Shown here: positions 7,511 through 15,893 of the stretch, piece by piece
Numbering within the stretch: the first letter of the stretch is position 1
Layout: every line of letters starts with the position of its first letter
Source: Cycloclasticus sp.
Lineage (GTDB): Bacteria; Pseudomonadota; Gammaproteobacteria; Methylococcales; Cycloclasticaceae
DNA: 34,271 nt
Direction of reading: 5' to 3'
Assembly (NCBI GenBank): GCA_018066825.1
Contig: JAGPVU010000177.1
Coordinates: forward strand, 1-34,271
Translations under genes and position numbers: made by a program
Notes under the pieces: model-generated
Told to the model about the DNA's origin: nothing
Seen by the model: the letters and a program-made list of their open reading frames with translations, nothing else
Database searches by the model: none

Positions 7511-9454
7511 TTATTTTTTTGTAATAATTAAATTACCGTAGTCATCAACCGTGCATTGCCAATCTGCGGCAAGGTAGGTGGTAGCCACTTGTTCAACGAT
7601 CAAGGCCTCACCTTCGATAACATCATTGGCCAATAAGTGCTGGCGCTGGTAAATACGCAGTTTATTTTGTGCTTGGTAGCTTAATGGTAATGTAGCGCTG
7701 CGTTTGGCTAGCTTAGTTAACGTGGGTTTTTCCACGTGTGCCGACAAGGTCAGTCTTAGTGTGACTAATTCTATCGGCAAGTCTAATTCGTGCCCGTAGC
7801 GCTGTTTATGTTGTTGGTGAAACAACGCCATCACTGATAACTTATTATTCCACGGTATAGATAAACTGTATGACTGGCCCAAATACCTTAAATCAACCCC
7901 ATAGTTAAGCTTAATTGTTTCTACTGCCACCCCTTCGGCCAACAGCTCAGTAACGCCCTGTTGGCGCAAATTATCGAAGCCGCTTTCGATCTGATCGTCT
8001 GGCACCTGCTGCAACTCACCCAGCAAGCTATGCGATAAGGCCCGAGACCTTGGCGCGGTTAGCATACCGAAGGCGGACAATACCCCCGAGTTGACCGGCA
8101 CAATGGCCGTTTGCATAGTTAAGGCATCGGCCAAGGCACATACATGCAAGCCGCCTGCACCACCGAAGGTCATCAAGGCATAAGGGCGTGGATCGATACC
8201 GCGTTGGATCGAAATGACCCGTAAGGCACGAGCCATGTGTTCATTGGCTAAGCCAATCACGCCGTCGGCCGCTTGCTGAGGTGTACAGTCTAATTGTGCG
8301 GCTAACTCAACAAGGGCTTTATTAGCAGCGGCCACATCTAGCACCATACCACCAGCCAAAAAGTGTTCTGTACTAATACGGCCCAAATACAAGTTGGCAT
8401 CGCTAACCGTTACCTGAGTGCCGCCGTTACCGTAACAGGCAGGCCCAGGCAAAGCCCCGGCTGATTCTGGTCCAACACACAACATGCCTGCTGCATCAAC
8501 ACGGGCAATCGAGCCGCCACCCGCTCCGATGGTATGCATATCCACCATTGGCACCGCAACCGGATAACCTGCCACTTTGCCTTCATTGGTGAGTGATATA
8601 GCACCATCCAATAAGGCGACATCAGTCGACGTACCGCCCATATCTAAGGTTAACAGGCGATCATAACCCGCTGTTTTACCGATATGTAAAGCAGCCACCA
8701 AGCCCCCAGCGGGGCCGGAAAGCAACATACGAACGGCTTGTTCACCCGCCTGTTCAGCGGCGATGGTACCGCCTGAACTTTGCATCACCGACACCGATGA
8801 TGAGCTAAGCGATTGCGTTAACTCGCTCAAATACCCACTCACTAACGGTCCCACATAGGCGTTAAGCCAGGTCGCCATACCCCGTTCATATTCCTTATAT
8901 TCGGGTAGCACCTTGGATGAGCGCGAGACGAAAACCCCCGGTGGCATGGCTGCCTCGATACGTTTTTCTGCCTCATCGTTTAAAAACGAAAACAATAAAT
9001 TAATGGCCACCGATCGAGGTGCCAACTTTTGTACCTGTAAGCGTAAGGCTGTTAACTGTTCATCTGTTAACGGTGTCAACAGCTCGCCTTTTGCAGATAC
9101 ACGTCCAGCCGTTTGTAAGCATAACTCCGGAGGCACCGGCGGGCTTTCGGCTGCGGGATTAAGGTGATACAACTCTTTTCTCGCTTGTCGGCCAATGGTT
9201 AACATATCGGCCATACCCTCATTGGTAATAAAGCAGCAACGGACCCCTTTCTTTTCTAACACCGCATTGGTTGCCACGGTTGAACCGTGAACGATCAGCA
9301 AGGTGTTTGTGTCGACGCCCATGTCCTGTATGCCTTGCAAGATAGCCTGTTCTGGCGCGGCCGGCGTTGACGGCACTTTATGGATACGCGTACCCCTTGG
9401 GTCCACATACACAAAATCAGTAAACGTGCCACCTGTGTCTACACCTAATAACAT
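7511..9454 (-). CDS. Hydantoinase/oxoprolinase family protein, HyuA-type subunit without adjacent HyuB
   Basis: 647 residues. The N-terminal domain opens with GVDTGGTFTDFVYVD, the ATP-binding phosphate loop of this actin-like ATPase family, followed by HGSTVATNAVLEKKG. The central hydantoinase A domain contains LLSGPAGG, LDMGGTSTDVALL, TIGAGGGS and GPACYG, with FGGAGGLHVC near residue 430. Relatives couple ATP hydrolysis to opening N-methylhydantoin or 5-oxoproline, or to carboxylating acetone or acetophenone, normally with a separate B subunit. None is encoded beside it. It is slightly shorter than typical HyuA proteins (about 680-700). The start is backed by a purine-rich AAGAGAG about nine bases upstream. 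The gene is divergent from the ABC operon at 9569. The substrate cannot be assigned from sequence. Confidence 0.88.
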   Translation of the reverse strand: MLLGVDTGGTFTDFVYVDPRGTRIHKVPSTPAAPEQAILQGIQDMGVDTNTLLIVHGSTVATNAVLEKKGVRCCFITNEGMADMLTIGRQARKELYHLNPAAESPPVPPELCLQTAGRVSAKGELLTPLTDEQLTALRLQVQKLAPRSVAINLLFSFLNDEAEKRIEAAMPPGVFVSRSSKVLPEYKEYERGMATWLNAYVGPLVSGYLSELTQSLSSSSVSVMQSSGGTIAAEQAGEQAVRMLLSGPAGGLVAALHIGKTAGYDRLLTLDMGGTSTDVALLDGAISLTNEGKVAGYPVAVPMVDMHTIGAGGGSIARVDAAGMLCVGPESAGALPGPACYGNGGTQVTVSDANLYLGRISTEHFLAGGMVLDVAAANKALVELAAQLDCTPQQAADGVIGLANEHMARALRVISIQRGIDPRPYALMTFGGAGGLHVCALADALTMQTAIVPVNSGVLSAFGMLTAPRSRALSHSLLGELQQVPDDQIESGFDNLRQQGVTELLAEGVAVETIKLNYGVDLRYLGQSYSLSIPWNNKLSVMALFHQQHKQRYGHELDLPIELVTLRLTLSAHVEKPTLTKLAKRSATLPLSYQAQNKLRIYQRQHLLANDVIEGEALIVEQVATTYLAADWQCTVDDYGNLIITKK

Positions 9455-9556
9455 GCGATTAACTCTCTTTTTAAGTCTTTGTATTTTTACACGGCAGAAA
9501 AAATTTCATACAATTATTTTACTAATTTTTACTCACTTGAACGAAGGGTCGTCACG

Positions 9557-9562
9557 TATACT
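9557..9562 (+). promoter_or_regulatory. Possible -10 element giving a leaderless ABC-operon mRNA
   Basis: TATACT ends six bases before the ATG at 9569, so a transcript started the usual seven bases downstream would begin at or next to that A. No Shine-Dalgarno precedes the ATG, which agrees with leaderless initiation. The only nearby -35-like element, TTGAAC at 9537-9542, is spaced 14 bases, too short for a standard sigma-70 promoter. This is a weak prediction. Confidence 0.25.
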
Positions 9563-9568
9563 CAAGCC

Positions 9569-10501
9569 ATGAACACATTAATTGAAGTTAATAATTTAAG
9601 CCGCCAGTTTGGTGAATATTGCGCCGTCAATGACGTCAGCTTTTCATTAAAACAAGGCGAAGTATTGGGGTTTTTAGGCCCCAATGGTGCAGGCAAATCA
9701 ACCACCATGAAAATGATCTGCGGCAACCTAACACCGACCATTGGTGAAATTAAAATCAATGGCTACGATATCATCGAGCAACCTAAGCTGGCGAAAGCTG
9801 AATTAGGGTTTTTACCCGAGGTTCCACCGCTCTACCCCGAACTAACCGTCGATGAGTATTTAATCTATTGCGCCAAATTGCACGGCCTGCGAAAAATTGC
9901 CGTTAAACAAGCGGTTGAGCAAGGCAAACTAAAATGCGGCCTGGCCGATATGGGGCACCGTTTAATCAATAATTTATCCAAGGGCTACCAACAGCGCATA
10001 GGCATAGCACAAGCTATTTTGCACAACCCGTCGGTGATTATTTTAGACGAACCAACGGTTGGTTTAGACCCGCTTCAAATCTTGGAAATTCGCCAATTAA
10101 CCCGTGAACTAGGCAAACAGCACAGCGTTATTTTATCTACCCATATCCTGTCTGAAGTACAACAATCGTGTAGTCGGGTACAAATTATTCATCACGGAAA
10201 ATTAGTACTCAATGAAGACATCGCTGGCTTATCTCGCCGTATGACTTCATCCAGTTTATTATTACGCCTACGCGAAACACCCGATTTAAACCAGCTACGC
10301 AACATTAACGGCGTTGACACCATTGATGAGCTAGGCGACCAGCAATATCGCATCCACCATGCACAGCAGCTTAGTCTTGCCGAGGCGATTGCCGAACTGG
10401 TCGTCAAGCAGCATTGGGGCTTACTGGAGTTGATGCCAGAAAAACACGATATGGAACATATCTTTCTTTCAATTACTAATGACTCAGCCACCCATGAATA
10501 G
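9569..10501 (+). CDS. ABC transporter ATP-binding protein, GldA/CcmA-type
   Basis: 310 residues from ATG 9569. The frame stays open upstream to 9479, but the extra residues do not resemble the family and the conserved ABC sequence begins at MNTLIEVNNLSRQFG. Walker A is GPNGAGKST, the Q-loop region is FLPEVPPLYPELTV, the signature is LSKGYQQRIGIAQA and Walker B is VIILDEPTVGLDP. The H-loop histidine lies in LSTHILSE. The protein is cytoplasmic and energises the permease encoded next. The C-terminal 80 residues form the accessory domain common in ABC-2 drug/polysaccharide/gliding ATPases. It is the first gene of a five-gene run, and its stop overlaps the next start. Family resemblance is to the ATPase of the gliding-motility (GldA) and YhaQ-like exporters. 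No substrate can be read from sequence. Confidence 0.9.
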   Translation: MNTLIEVNNLSRQFGEYCAVNDVSFSLKQGEVLGFLGPNGAGKSTTMKMICGNLTPTIGEIKINGYDIIEQPKLAKAELGFLPEVPPLYPELTVDEYLIYCAKLHGLRKIAVKQAVEQGKLKCGLADMGHRLINNLSKGYQQRIGIAQAILHNPSVIILDEPTVGLDPLQILEIRQLTRELGKQHSVILSTHILSEVQQSCSRVQIIHHGKLVLNEDIAGLSRRMTSSSLLLRLRETPDLNQLRNINGVDTIDELGDQQYRIHHAQQLSLAEAIAELVVKQHWGLLELMPEKHDMEHIFLSITNDSATHE

Positions 10502-11249
10502 TTTTATTATTGCCGGCCGTGAATTAAGGAACTTATTCCTATCACCGCTGGCGTGGACCATACTCGGCGTTACCCAATTAATCCTTGCGTATATGTTTTT
10601 AACGCAAATTGATTATTACCTGACGATTCAAGCCAAACTGGTCGGTATTCCGAACGCGCCAGGGGTTACTGACTTGGTTGTCGCCCCCTTGTTTGGTAAC
10701 GCGGCTGTTATCTTATTGCTCATCACCCCCTTACTTACCATGCGCGTTATTAGCGACGAACGGCGCAACAAGACCATCAGCCTTTTATTTTCTGCGCCGA
10801 TCAGTCTTAGCGAAATTGTATTGGGTAAGTTTTTGGCGATTTTTGCCTTTTTACTGATTATTCTACTGTCGATTGCCTTAATGCCACTCTCTTTACTCAC
10901 GGTAGGCGACTTAGATCTGGGTAAGTTTTTTGCCTGCCTACTCGCCTTGGCACTGTTGATGGCATCGTTCAATGCCTTGGGTTTGTACATGTCCGCTATA
11001 GCGACACAGCCGACAGTAGCCGCGGTGTCTAGCTTTGGCGCATTATTATTATTATGGATAATCGATTGGGCTGGCAGCAACAGCGGCAATAGCAGTGCCT
11101 TGCTTGAATACATTTCCATCATGCGCCACTTTGAAAATCTACTGCGGGGCTTAGTGAATACCACCGACGTGGTCTATTTTGTCTTGTTTACTGCTGGGTT
11201 TTTGATCTTGAGTATTCGGCGCCTAGATAACGATCGGCTACAGTCATGA
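10494..11249 (+). CDS. ABC-2 family transporter permease, GldF-like
   Basis: 251 residues from ATG 10494; an in-frame ATG at 10479 would add five. I prefer 10494 because it gives MNSFIIAGRELRNLFLSPLAW, the usual opening of this family. It overlaps the ATPase gene by eight bases. About six hydrophobic segments are visible, with the conserved TMRVISDERRNKTISLLFSAPIS stretch between helices two and three, as in GldF-type permeases. The protein lies in the inner membrane and pairs with the preceding ATPase. The start of the GldG-like gene overlaps its stop (ATGA), pointing to translational coupling. The substrate is unknown. Confidence 0.87.
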   Translation: MNSFIIAGRELRNLFLSPLAWTILGVTQLILAYMFLTQIDYYLTIQAKLVGIPNAPGVTDLVVAPLFGNAAVILLLITPLLTMRVISDERRNKTISLLFSAPISLSEIVLGKFLAIFAFLLIILLSIALMPLSLLTVGDLDLGKFFACLLALALLMASFNALGLYMSAIATQPTVAAVSSFGALLLLWIIDWAGSNSGNSSALLEYISIMRHFENLLRGLVNTTDVVYFVLFTAGFLILSIRRLDNDRLQS

Positions 11250-12607
11250 AGATTTCACGCAAAATACACCAATTTATCCGCCTGCAAAACATCGCCTTTA
11301 CGCTTTTATTTGTCGGCGTTTTTGCCCTATTAGCCTGGCTCAGTTCACAATATAGCGCGCAATCCGATTGGACAGCCAATAGCAGAAACTCCTTATCCGA
11401 GCCCAGCGTGCAATTATTGCAACAGCTCGATCAGAACGTCGATATAACCGTATACGCCACAGAGAATGAGCTGCTACGCCAACAAATTTCGCAGCTGCTG
11501 GAAAAATATACCCGGCATAAACCCGATATATCACTGAGTTTTGTTAATCCTGATATGCGTCCAGACCAGGCGCGAGAAGAAGGCATCACCAACGATGGCG
11601 AACTGGTGATCCGTTATAACGGGCGCCGCGAGTCGATCAGCCGCTTGAACGAACAAGCTCTGACTAACGCCTTACAACGGCTGTCTCAAAGTGATCAACG
11701 CTGGGTGGCATTTTTAGCCGGACACGGGGAGCGCAAGCCTGATGGTAATGCTAATTTCGACTTTGCCATCTTTAGCAAGGAGTTAAAAAATAAGGGCATT
11801 AATAGTCAGAGCCTAAACTTGATTAATACCCCGCGCATCCCAAAAAACACCTCGTTGCTGGTGATTGCCGACCCAAAATCGGCACTACTCGCTGGTGAAA
11901 TTCAATTGATCCACGACTACATCAACCAAGGTCGCCCCTTATTACTGCTAACCGAGCCGGGACAAGCTAGTTATATTCAGGCTATTACCAAACTACTAGG
12001 CATCTCTTTACTGCCGGGCACAGTTGTTGACGCGACCACACAATTATTCGGCATTGATGACCCCACGTTTGCCTTGGTCACTCAATACCCCGATCACTTG
12101 GCGACGCGTCATTTGCAAACCATGAGCTTATTTCCCGGCGCCAATGGACTGGCGATCAACAATGACTCCAACTATACGGCAACGTCCCTATTATCTACCT
12201 TAGACAGATCATGGACTGAAACCGGCAGCATTGAAGGTAACATTCAATTTGATAGCGACAGTGATGAGCAACAAGGCCCAATTGCGATAGCTTATGCCCT
12301 TAGTAATAAGCAGCCGATGGGCAGTATTGACGATGCGTCTCAACGCATTGCGGTGATCGGTGATGCCGACTTTTTATCCAATGCCTTTTTGGGTAATGGC
12401 GCCAACTTGGATTTAGGCTTAAGCCTAATACAATGGTTAAACCACGACGACAGTTTAATCGACATTCCGGCTAAAACCGCCAACGATATTGCGTTAGAAA
12501 TTAACCAAACTTGGTCGATCATTTTTGGGCTTGGATTTTTGTTTCTTTTACCGCTCGTATTTATTGTGACGGGCATTGTTATTTGGCTTAAACGGAAAAA
12601 ACGTTAA
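11246..12607 (+). CDS. GldG-like ABC-type auxiliary protein (ABC_transp_aux domain)
   Basis: 453 residues. One N-terminal transmembrane helix (about 17-36) and one C-terminal helix (about 425-447) enclose a large periplasmic domain. That domain resembles the ABC-associated auxiliary family of GldG and the eukaryotic IFT52-like fold, with recognisable pieces VDITVYATENE, FLAGHGERKP, LLVIADPKSAL, PLLLLTEPGQ and IAVIGDADFLSNAF. The final segment is basic (LKRKKR). It overlaps the permease stop by four bases (ATGA) and is followed after four bases by the DUF4340 gene. In Bacteroidetes, GldA-GldF-GldG is linked to gliding. Here, in a proteobacterium, the role is unknown and probably concerns envelope export or organisation. 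Confidence 0.85.
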   Translation: MKISRKIHQFIRLQNIAFTLLFVGVFALLAWLSSQYSAQSDWTANSRNSLSEPSVQLLQQLDQNVDITVYATENELLRQQISQLLEKYTRHKPDISLSFVNPDMRPDQAREEGITNDGELVIRYNGRRESISRLNEQALTNALQRLSQSDQRWVAFLAGHGERKPDGNANFDFAIFSKELKNKGINSQSLNLINTPRIPKNTSLLVIADPKSALLAGEIQLIHDYINQGRPLLLLTEPGQASYIQAITKLLGISLLPGTVVDATTQLFGIDDPTFALVTQYPDHLATRHLQTMSLFPGANGLAINNDSNYTATSLLSTLDRSWTETGSIEGNIQFDSDSDEQQGPIAIAYALSNKQPMGSIDDASQRIAVIGDADFLSNAFLGNGANLDLGLSLIQWLNHDDSLIDIPAKTANDIALEINQTWSIIFGLGFLFLLPLVFIVTGIVIWLKRKKR

Positions 12608-12611
12608 TCCG

Positions 12612-13472
12612 ATGAAAAGCCGCCTGGTCATCAACCTGCTGTTATTGCTGCTAGCCATTGGGCTTGGCATGGTCGTTTGGCTAAAACCCGGGCTGCAACC
12701 GAGTCAGCGCTTTCAACTCACCACGCTGGACCCTCAATCAATTCAGTTAATACGCATCGATCGCCAGTCCGGCGGTCGCATCGAGTTAACGCGCCAAAAT
12801 GGTCAATGGTGGCTAACTCAGCCAATCAAAGCTCCCGCCTTAAACGGCAAGGTGGAACGGTTATTAAAAATTTCTCAAATTAGCCCCCCCGTTAGCTACC
12901 CGCTTGATGCAAATGCATTAAGCCGTTTTGGTCTATTAAACCCTGTGGTACGCCTTAGCTTTAATGACACCCACTTAGCCATTGGTTCGACAGAAAGCAT
13001 GAACGCACGGCGTTATATCAGCGACGATACGCAACTCTACTTAGTCGATGACACCTTCTTGCACCATTTAACAGCGCCAATAGATGACTACCTTGATACA
13101 CGGCTATTGGCAGATGGGGTACAAATTACGCAACTGAACACACCCAAACTTCAGCTACAACAAACTAAAAGCGGCCATTGGCAAAACCTATTACAGCCTA
13201 ACGACGAACTGTCAGCTGATGCAGTACAAATGCTGTTTGATGAATGGCGCTTTGCCCGCGCAATTCATGTCAGCCATCGACCAAGCAGCGCGACAATAGG
13301 CGACGCTGTTTTAATCACCCTCAGTAGCGGTGAAAAAAAACGCTTTAGCGTCATACGACAGCAGAACGAGGTTATTCTAGTGGCCAACGATACATCACTG
13401 ACCTACACCTTTAGTCTCGATAAATACCAGAAAATGAGTCAATTATCCAAGCCCACTACACCTGATGCCTGA
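12612..13472 (+). CDS. DUF4340 domain protein linked to GldFG-type ABC transporter
   Basis: 286 residues from ATG 12612, which sits four bases after the preceding stop. Upstream in-frame codons to 12576 lie inside the previous gene and are not needed. One N-terminal transmembrane anchor (about residues 7-24) precedes a periplasmic domain with the DUF4340 pattern: IRIDRQSGGRIELTRQNGQWWLTQPI, ALSRFGLLNPVVRLSF, SMNARRYIS and LYLVDD. DUF4340 proteins are commonly encoded beside GldG-type genes, so it is probably a subunit of the same envelope complex. The last eight bases overlap mutM. No biochemical function is known to me. Confidence 0.82.
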   Translation: MKSRLVINLLLLLLAIGLGMVVWLKPGLQPSQRFQLTTLDPQSIQLIRIDRQSGGRIELTRQNGQWWLTQPIKAPALNGKVERLLKISQISPPVSYPLDANALSRFGLLNPVVRLSFNDTHLAIGSTESMNARRYISDDTQLYLVDDTFLHHLTAPIDDYLDTRLLADGVQITQLNTPKLQLQQTKSGHWQNLLQPNDELSADAVQMLFDEWRFARAIHVSHRPSSATIGDAVLITLSSGEKKRFSVIRQQNEVILVANDTSLTYTFSLDKYQKMSQLSKPTTPDA

Positions 13473-14280
13473 ACTACCCGAAGTTGAAACCACCAAACGC
13501 GGCATTGCCCCCCATATAGAAGGTAAACGTGTATCGCGGGTACACGTTCGACAAGGCAAACTGCGTTGGCCGGTTAGCCCCGAAATCGAACAGCAATTAC
13601 CGGGGCTGATCATTCATCGGGTCAAACGCAGGGCAAAATATCTATTGCTTGAAACAGACCAAGGTACGCTGATTATTCATCTAGGTATGTCGGGCAGTTT
13701 ACGCATCGTTGATGCGGCAGTAGAACCGGAAAAGCACGAACATATCGATATCGTCTTAGATGGTAATAGCTGCCTACGTTACAAAGATCCCCGCCGTTTT
13801 GGTTGTTTTTTATGGTCAGCTGGAGCGATTGAAGAACATAAGTTGATACAGCACTTAGGTCCAGAACCCTTATCTGACGTATTTACTATTGATGACTTTT
13901 ACCCCAAGGCACGCAATAAAAAAACACCCATCAAAAGTTTTATCATGGATGGCAAAGTCGTTGTTGGTGTGGGTAATATTTACGCCAGTGAGGCGCTTTT
14001 TCGCTCAGGCATTCACCCTAATCGCCCCGCTACTCATATCTCTAAAGCACGCATGACGCAGTTAGTCAGCGATATAAAAACCATCCTGAGCCAAGCGATT
14101 GAACAAGGTGGTACAACACTCAAAGACTTTGTGAATAGCGACGGCAAGCCCGGTTATTTTCAACAAACACTCAATGTCTACGGTCGAGCGAAAAAACCCT
14201 GCAGCACTTGCGATACGCCTATCAAGCAAGTCACTATCGGCCAACGCTCCACCTTTTACTGCCCACATTGCCAACATTAA
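13465..14280 (+). CDS. mutM: Formamidopyrimidine-DNA glycosylase (Fpg)
   Basis: 271 residues. It begins MPELPEVETTKRG, with the catalytic Pro2 and Glu3 used for Schiff-base and lyase chemistry. VKRRAKYLL carries the conserved Lys near residue 57. KDPRRFG and GVGNIYASEALF (DNA-contacting Asn) follow, and the C-terminal zinc finger is complete: CSTC, then GQRSTFYCPHC. It excises 8-oxoguanine and formamidopyrimidines from DNA. It overlaps the DUF4340 gene by eight bases, so translation is probably coupled to the ABC operon even though the functions seem unrelated. Confidence 0.97.
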   Translation: MPELPEVETTKRGIAPHIEGKRVSRVHVRQGKLRWPVSPEIEQQLPGLIIHRVKRRAKYLLLETDQGTLIIHLGMSGSLRIVDAAVEPEKHEHIDIVLDGNSCLRYKDPRRFGCFLWSAGAIEEHKLIQHLGPEPLSDVFTIDDFYPKARNKKTPIKSFIMDGKVVVGVGNIYASEALFRSGIHPNRPATHISKARMTQLVSDIKTILSQAIEQGGTTLKDFVNSDGKPGYFQQTLNVYGRAKKPCSTCDTPIKQVTIGQRSTFYCPHCQH

Positions 14281-14314
14281 ACCGTACATTTTTACCCAAA
14301 AATAAATAAACGGA

Positions 14315-14342
14315 TTAGAAATTCATGGTTTTTTACTATAAA
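14315..14342 (+). promoter_or_regulatory. Predicted sigma-70 promoter of the DUF1538/P-II/CBS cassette
   Basis: TTAGAA (14315-14320), a 16-base spacer and TATAAA (14337-14342) lie just upstream of the ribosome-binding site of the first cassette gene, after the end of mutM. The -35 matches four of six consensus bases and the -10 five of six. It is moderate evidence that the cassette has its own promoter rather than relying on read-through. Confidence 0.4.
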
Positions 14343-14353
14343 GTAAGTCGCTC

Positions 14354-14359
14354 AGGAGG
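14354..14359 (+). promoter_or_regulatory. Strong Shine-Dalgarno deciding a TTG start
   Basis: AGGAGG lies six bases before the TTG at 14366. This consensus site with ideal spacing is the reason for choosing the rare TTG start of the first DUF1538 gene. No in-frame ATG is suitably placed. Confidence 0.8.
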
Positions 14360-14365
14360 CGCTGT

Positions 14366-15100
14366 TTGTTTAAGGTAAAAAATAAGTTTTTCAGGCAGTT
14401 AATCGGCAGCGTAAAGGACTTGCTTCCTATTTTTGCTGTTATTTTTGTTTTTCAGATTTTTATCTTGCAACAGCCTATCCCAGATCTTGGCGATATTGCC
14501 ATTGGCACTGTGTTTGTTGTACTCGGACTCACGCTGTTTATTCAAGGACTTGAAAAAAGCCTGTTCCCGATTGGCGACAATATGGCCTATGCTTTCGCCA
14601 AAAAAGGCAGCCTTTTTTGGTTAATGGCGTTCGCTTTTTCTTTGGGCTTTGGTACTACCGTTGCAGAGCCTGCATTAATAGCCGTAGCAAACGAAGCCGC
14701 TCGTATCGCTGCCGAAGGTGGCATGATTGACTTATCTGATGCCGCAAAAACAAGCTATGCCCTAGGCTTACGTTATACCGTTGCCGTGTCGGTTGGCTTC
14801 GCCATTTTACTCGGTGTATTGAGAATTATCCGCGGCTGGCCCTTACACTATCTTATTATTCCTGGGTATATCGGTGTTGTCGTGATGACCTTTTTTGCCC
14901 CCGATACCATCGTCGGCATTGCCTATGATTCCGGCGGTGTCACCACCGGCACCGTGACCGTCCCACTGGTTACCGCCTTAGGTGTCGGTCTTGCTTCTGC
15001 CATTCAAGGTCGTAACCCGATGACCGATGGTTTTGGCTTAATTGCCTTTGCCTCGTTAACCCCTATGATGTTTGTGATGCTGTATGGGATTTTAATATGA
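14366..15100 (+). CDS. DUF1538 membrane protein, first of a pair (UmpA-type)
   Basis: 244 residues from a TTG start backed by AGGAGG. About six to seven hydrophobic segments are visible. Family-typical blocks are GTVFVVLGLTLFIQGLEKSLFPIGD, GFGTTVAEPALIAVA and YDSGGVTTGTVTVPLVTALGVGLAS, followed by GRNPMTDGFGLIAFASL near the end. The same blocks recur in the next protein, so the two are paralogues that probably form a heteromeric inner-membrane transporter. From memory, a DUF1538 pair from Halomonas (UmpAB) was reported as a two-component Na+(K+,Li+)/H+ antiporter; I cannot verify that here. The 3' end overlaps the next gene by four bases (ATGA). P-II and CBS genes follow, suggesting nucleotide-dependent control of transport. 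Confidence 0.85.
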   Translation: MFKVKNKFFRQLIGSVKDLLPIFAVIFVFQIFILQQPIPDLGDIAIGTVFVVLGLTLFIQGLEKSLFPIGDNMAYAFAKKGSLFWLMAFAFSLGFGTTVAEPALIAVANEAARIAAEGGMIDLSDAAKTSYALGLRYTVAVSVGFAILLGVLRIIRGWPLHYLIIPGYIGVVVMTFFAPDTIVGIAYDSGGVTTGTVTVPLVTALGVGLASAIQGRNPMTDGFGLIAFASLTPMMFVMLYGILI

Positions 15101-15891
15101 GCAGCTGGCTAAATGAAATCAGCAGCGTATTGCTGTCTACGCTAAGAGATATTGCACCGATTTTATCGATCATTATATTTTTCCAATTAGCTATCATCCG
15201 TCGTCCTTTTAGTCATCTCAAAAATTTAATTATTGGCATGGTTTATGTCATTATCGGCATCACCTTTTTTCTTGTTGGCTTAGACAAAGCTCTGTTTCCA
15301 TTAGGCGCCATGATGGCAGAGCAGCTCACCAGCGATAGCTTTATTCAACCGAGCACCGATCAGTCCGTCTCTATCGCATGGCGCGATTATATTTGGGTGT
15401 ATGTGTTTGGCGCTTGTATTGGCTTTGCTACTACCTTAGCCGAACCCTCACTGATTGCCGTTGCCATTAAGGCCCAACAAATTTCAGCCGGTGCCATTAG
15501 AGCATGGTATTTACGCCTCGCCGTTTCGGCTGGCGTGTCTTTTGGCATCGCATTAGGTACCTACCGTATCGTTAGCGGTACAGAGTTACACCTGTACATT
15601 ATTGCCGGCTATATCGTCGTTATTATACAAACCATGTTTGCGCCTAAACTAATTATTGGCTTGGCGTATGACTCTGGCGGCGTGACAACGTCGACCGTTA
15701 CCGTGCCCTTAGTTACCGCGCTAGGTATTGGTTTGGCGTCCTCCATTCCCGGTAGAAACCCCTTATTGGATGGCTTTGGCCTGATTGCCTTCGCCAGCCT
15801 TTTCCCTATAATAGCCGTGCTCGCATACGCCCAGTTAACTGAATGGCTAGCGCATCGAACGCAGCATAACCCGCCTGATAAAGGAGATTAA
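15097..15891 (+). CDS. DUF1538 membrane protein, second of a pair (UmpB-type)
   Basis: 264 residues, paralogous to the preceding protein. It has the matching blocks GMVYVIIGITFFLVGLDKALFPLG, GFATTLAEPSLIAVA, YDSGGVTTSTVTVPLVTALGIGLAS and GRNPLLDGFGLIAFASL. It has about seven hydrophobic segments and an extra hydrophilic stretch (about residues 75-95) absent from its partner. The start ATG overlaps the partner's TGA, so the two are translationally coupled. The conserved Asp in YDSGG and Glu in TxAEP inside hydrophobic surroundings are candidates for ion coupling, but this is inference. Two bases separate its stop from the P-II-like start, whose Shine-Dalgarno (AAAGGAGA region, about 15880-15887) lies within the end of this gene. 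Confidence 0.85.
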   Translation: MSSWLNEISSVLLSTLRDIAPILSIIIFFQLAIIRRPFSHLKNLIIGMVYVIIGITFFLVGLDKALFPLGAMMAEQLTSDSFIQPSTDQSVSIAWRDYIWVYVFGACIGFATTLAEPSLIAVAIKAQQISAGAIRAWYLRLAVSAGVSFGIALGTYRIVSGTELHLYIIAGYIVVIIQTMFAPKLIIGLAYDSGGVTTSTVTVPLVTALGIGLASSIPGRNPLLDGFGLIAFASLFPIIAVLAYAQLTEWLAHRTQHNPPDKGD

Positions 15892-15893
15892 CG

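Noticed and set aside
9479..9568. A 30-residue N-terminal extension of the ABC ATPase.
   Set aside because: It is rich in Tyr, Phe and Thr, unlike the family, and covers the region expected to hold the divergent promoters.
10628..11164. A 178-codon open frame on the minus strand inside the permease gene.
   Set aside because: It is antisense to a clear membrane protein whose codon pattern leaves the opposite frame open. It has no recognisable domain or ribosome site.
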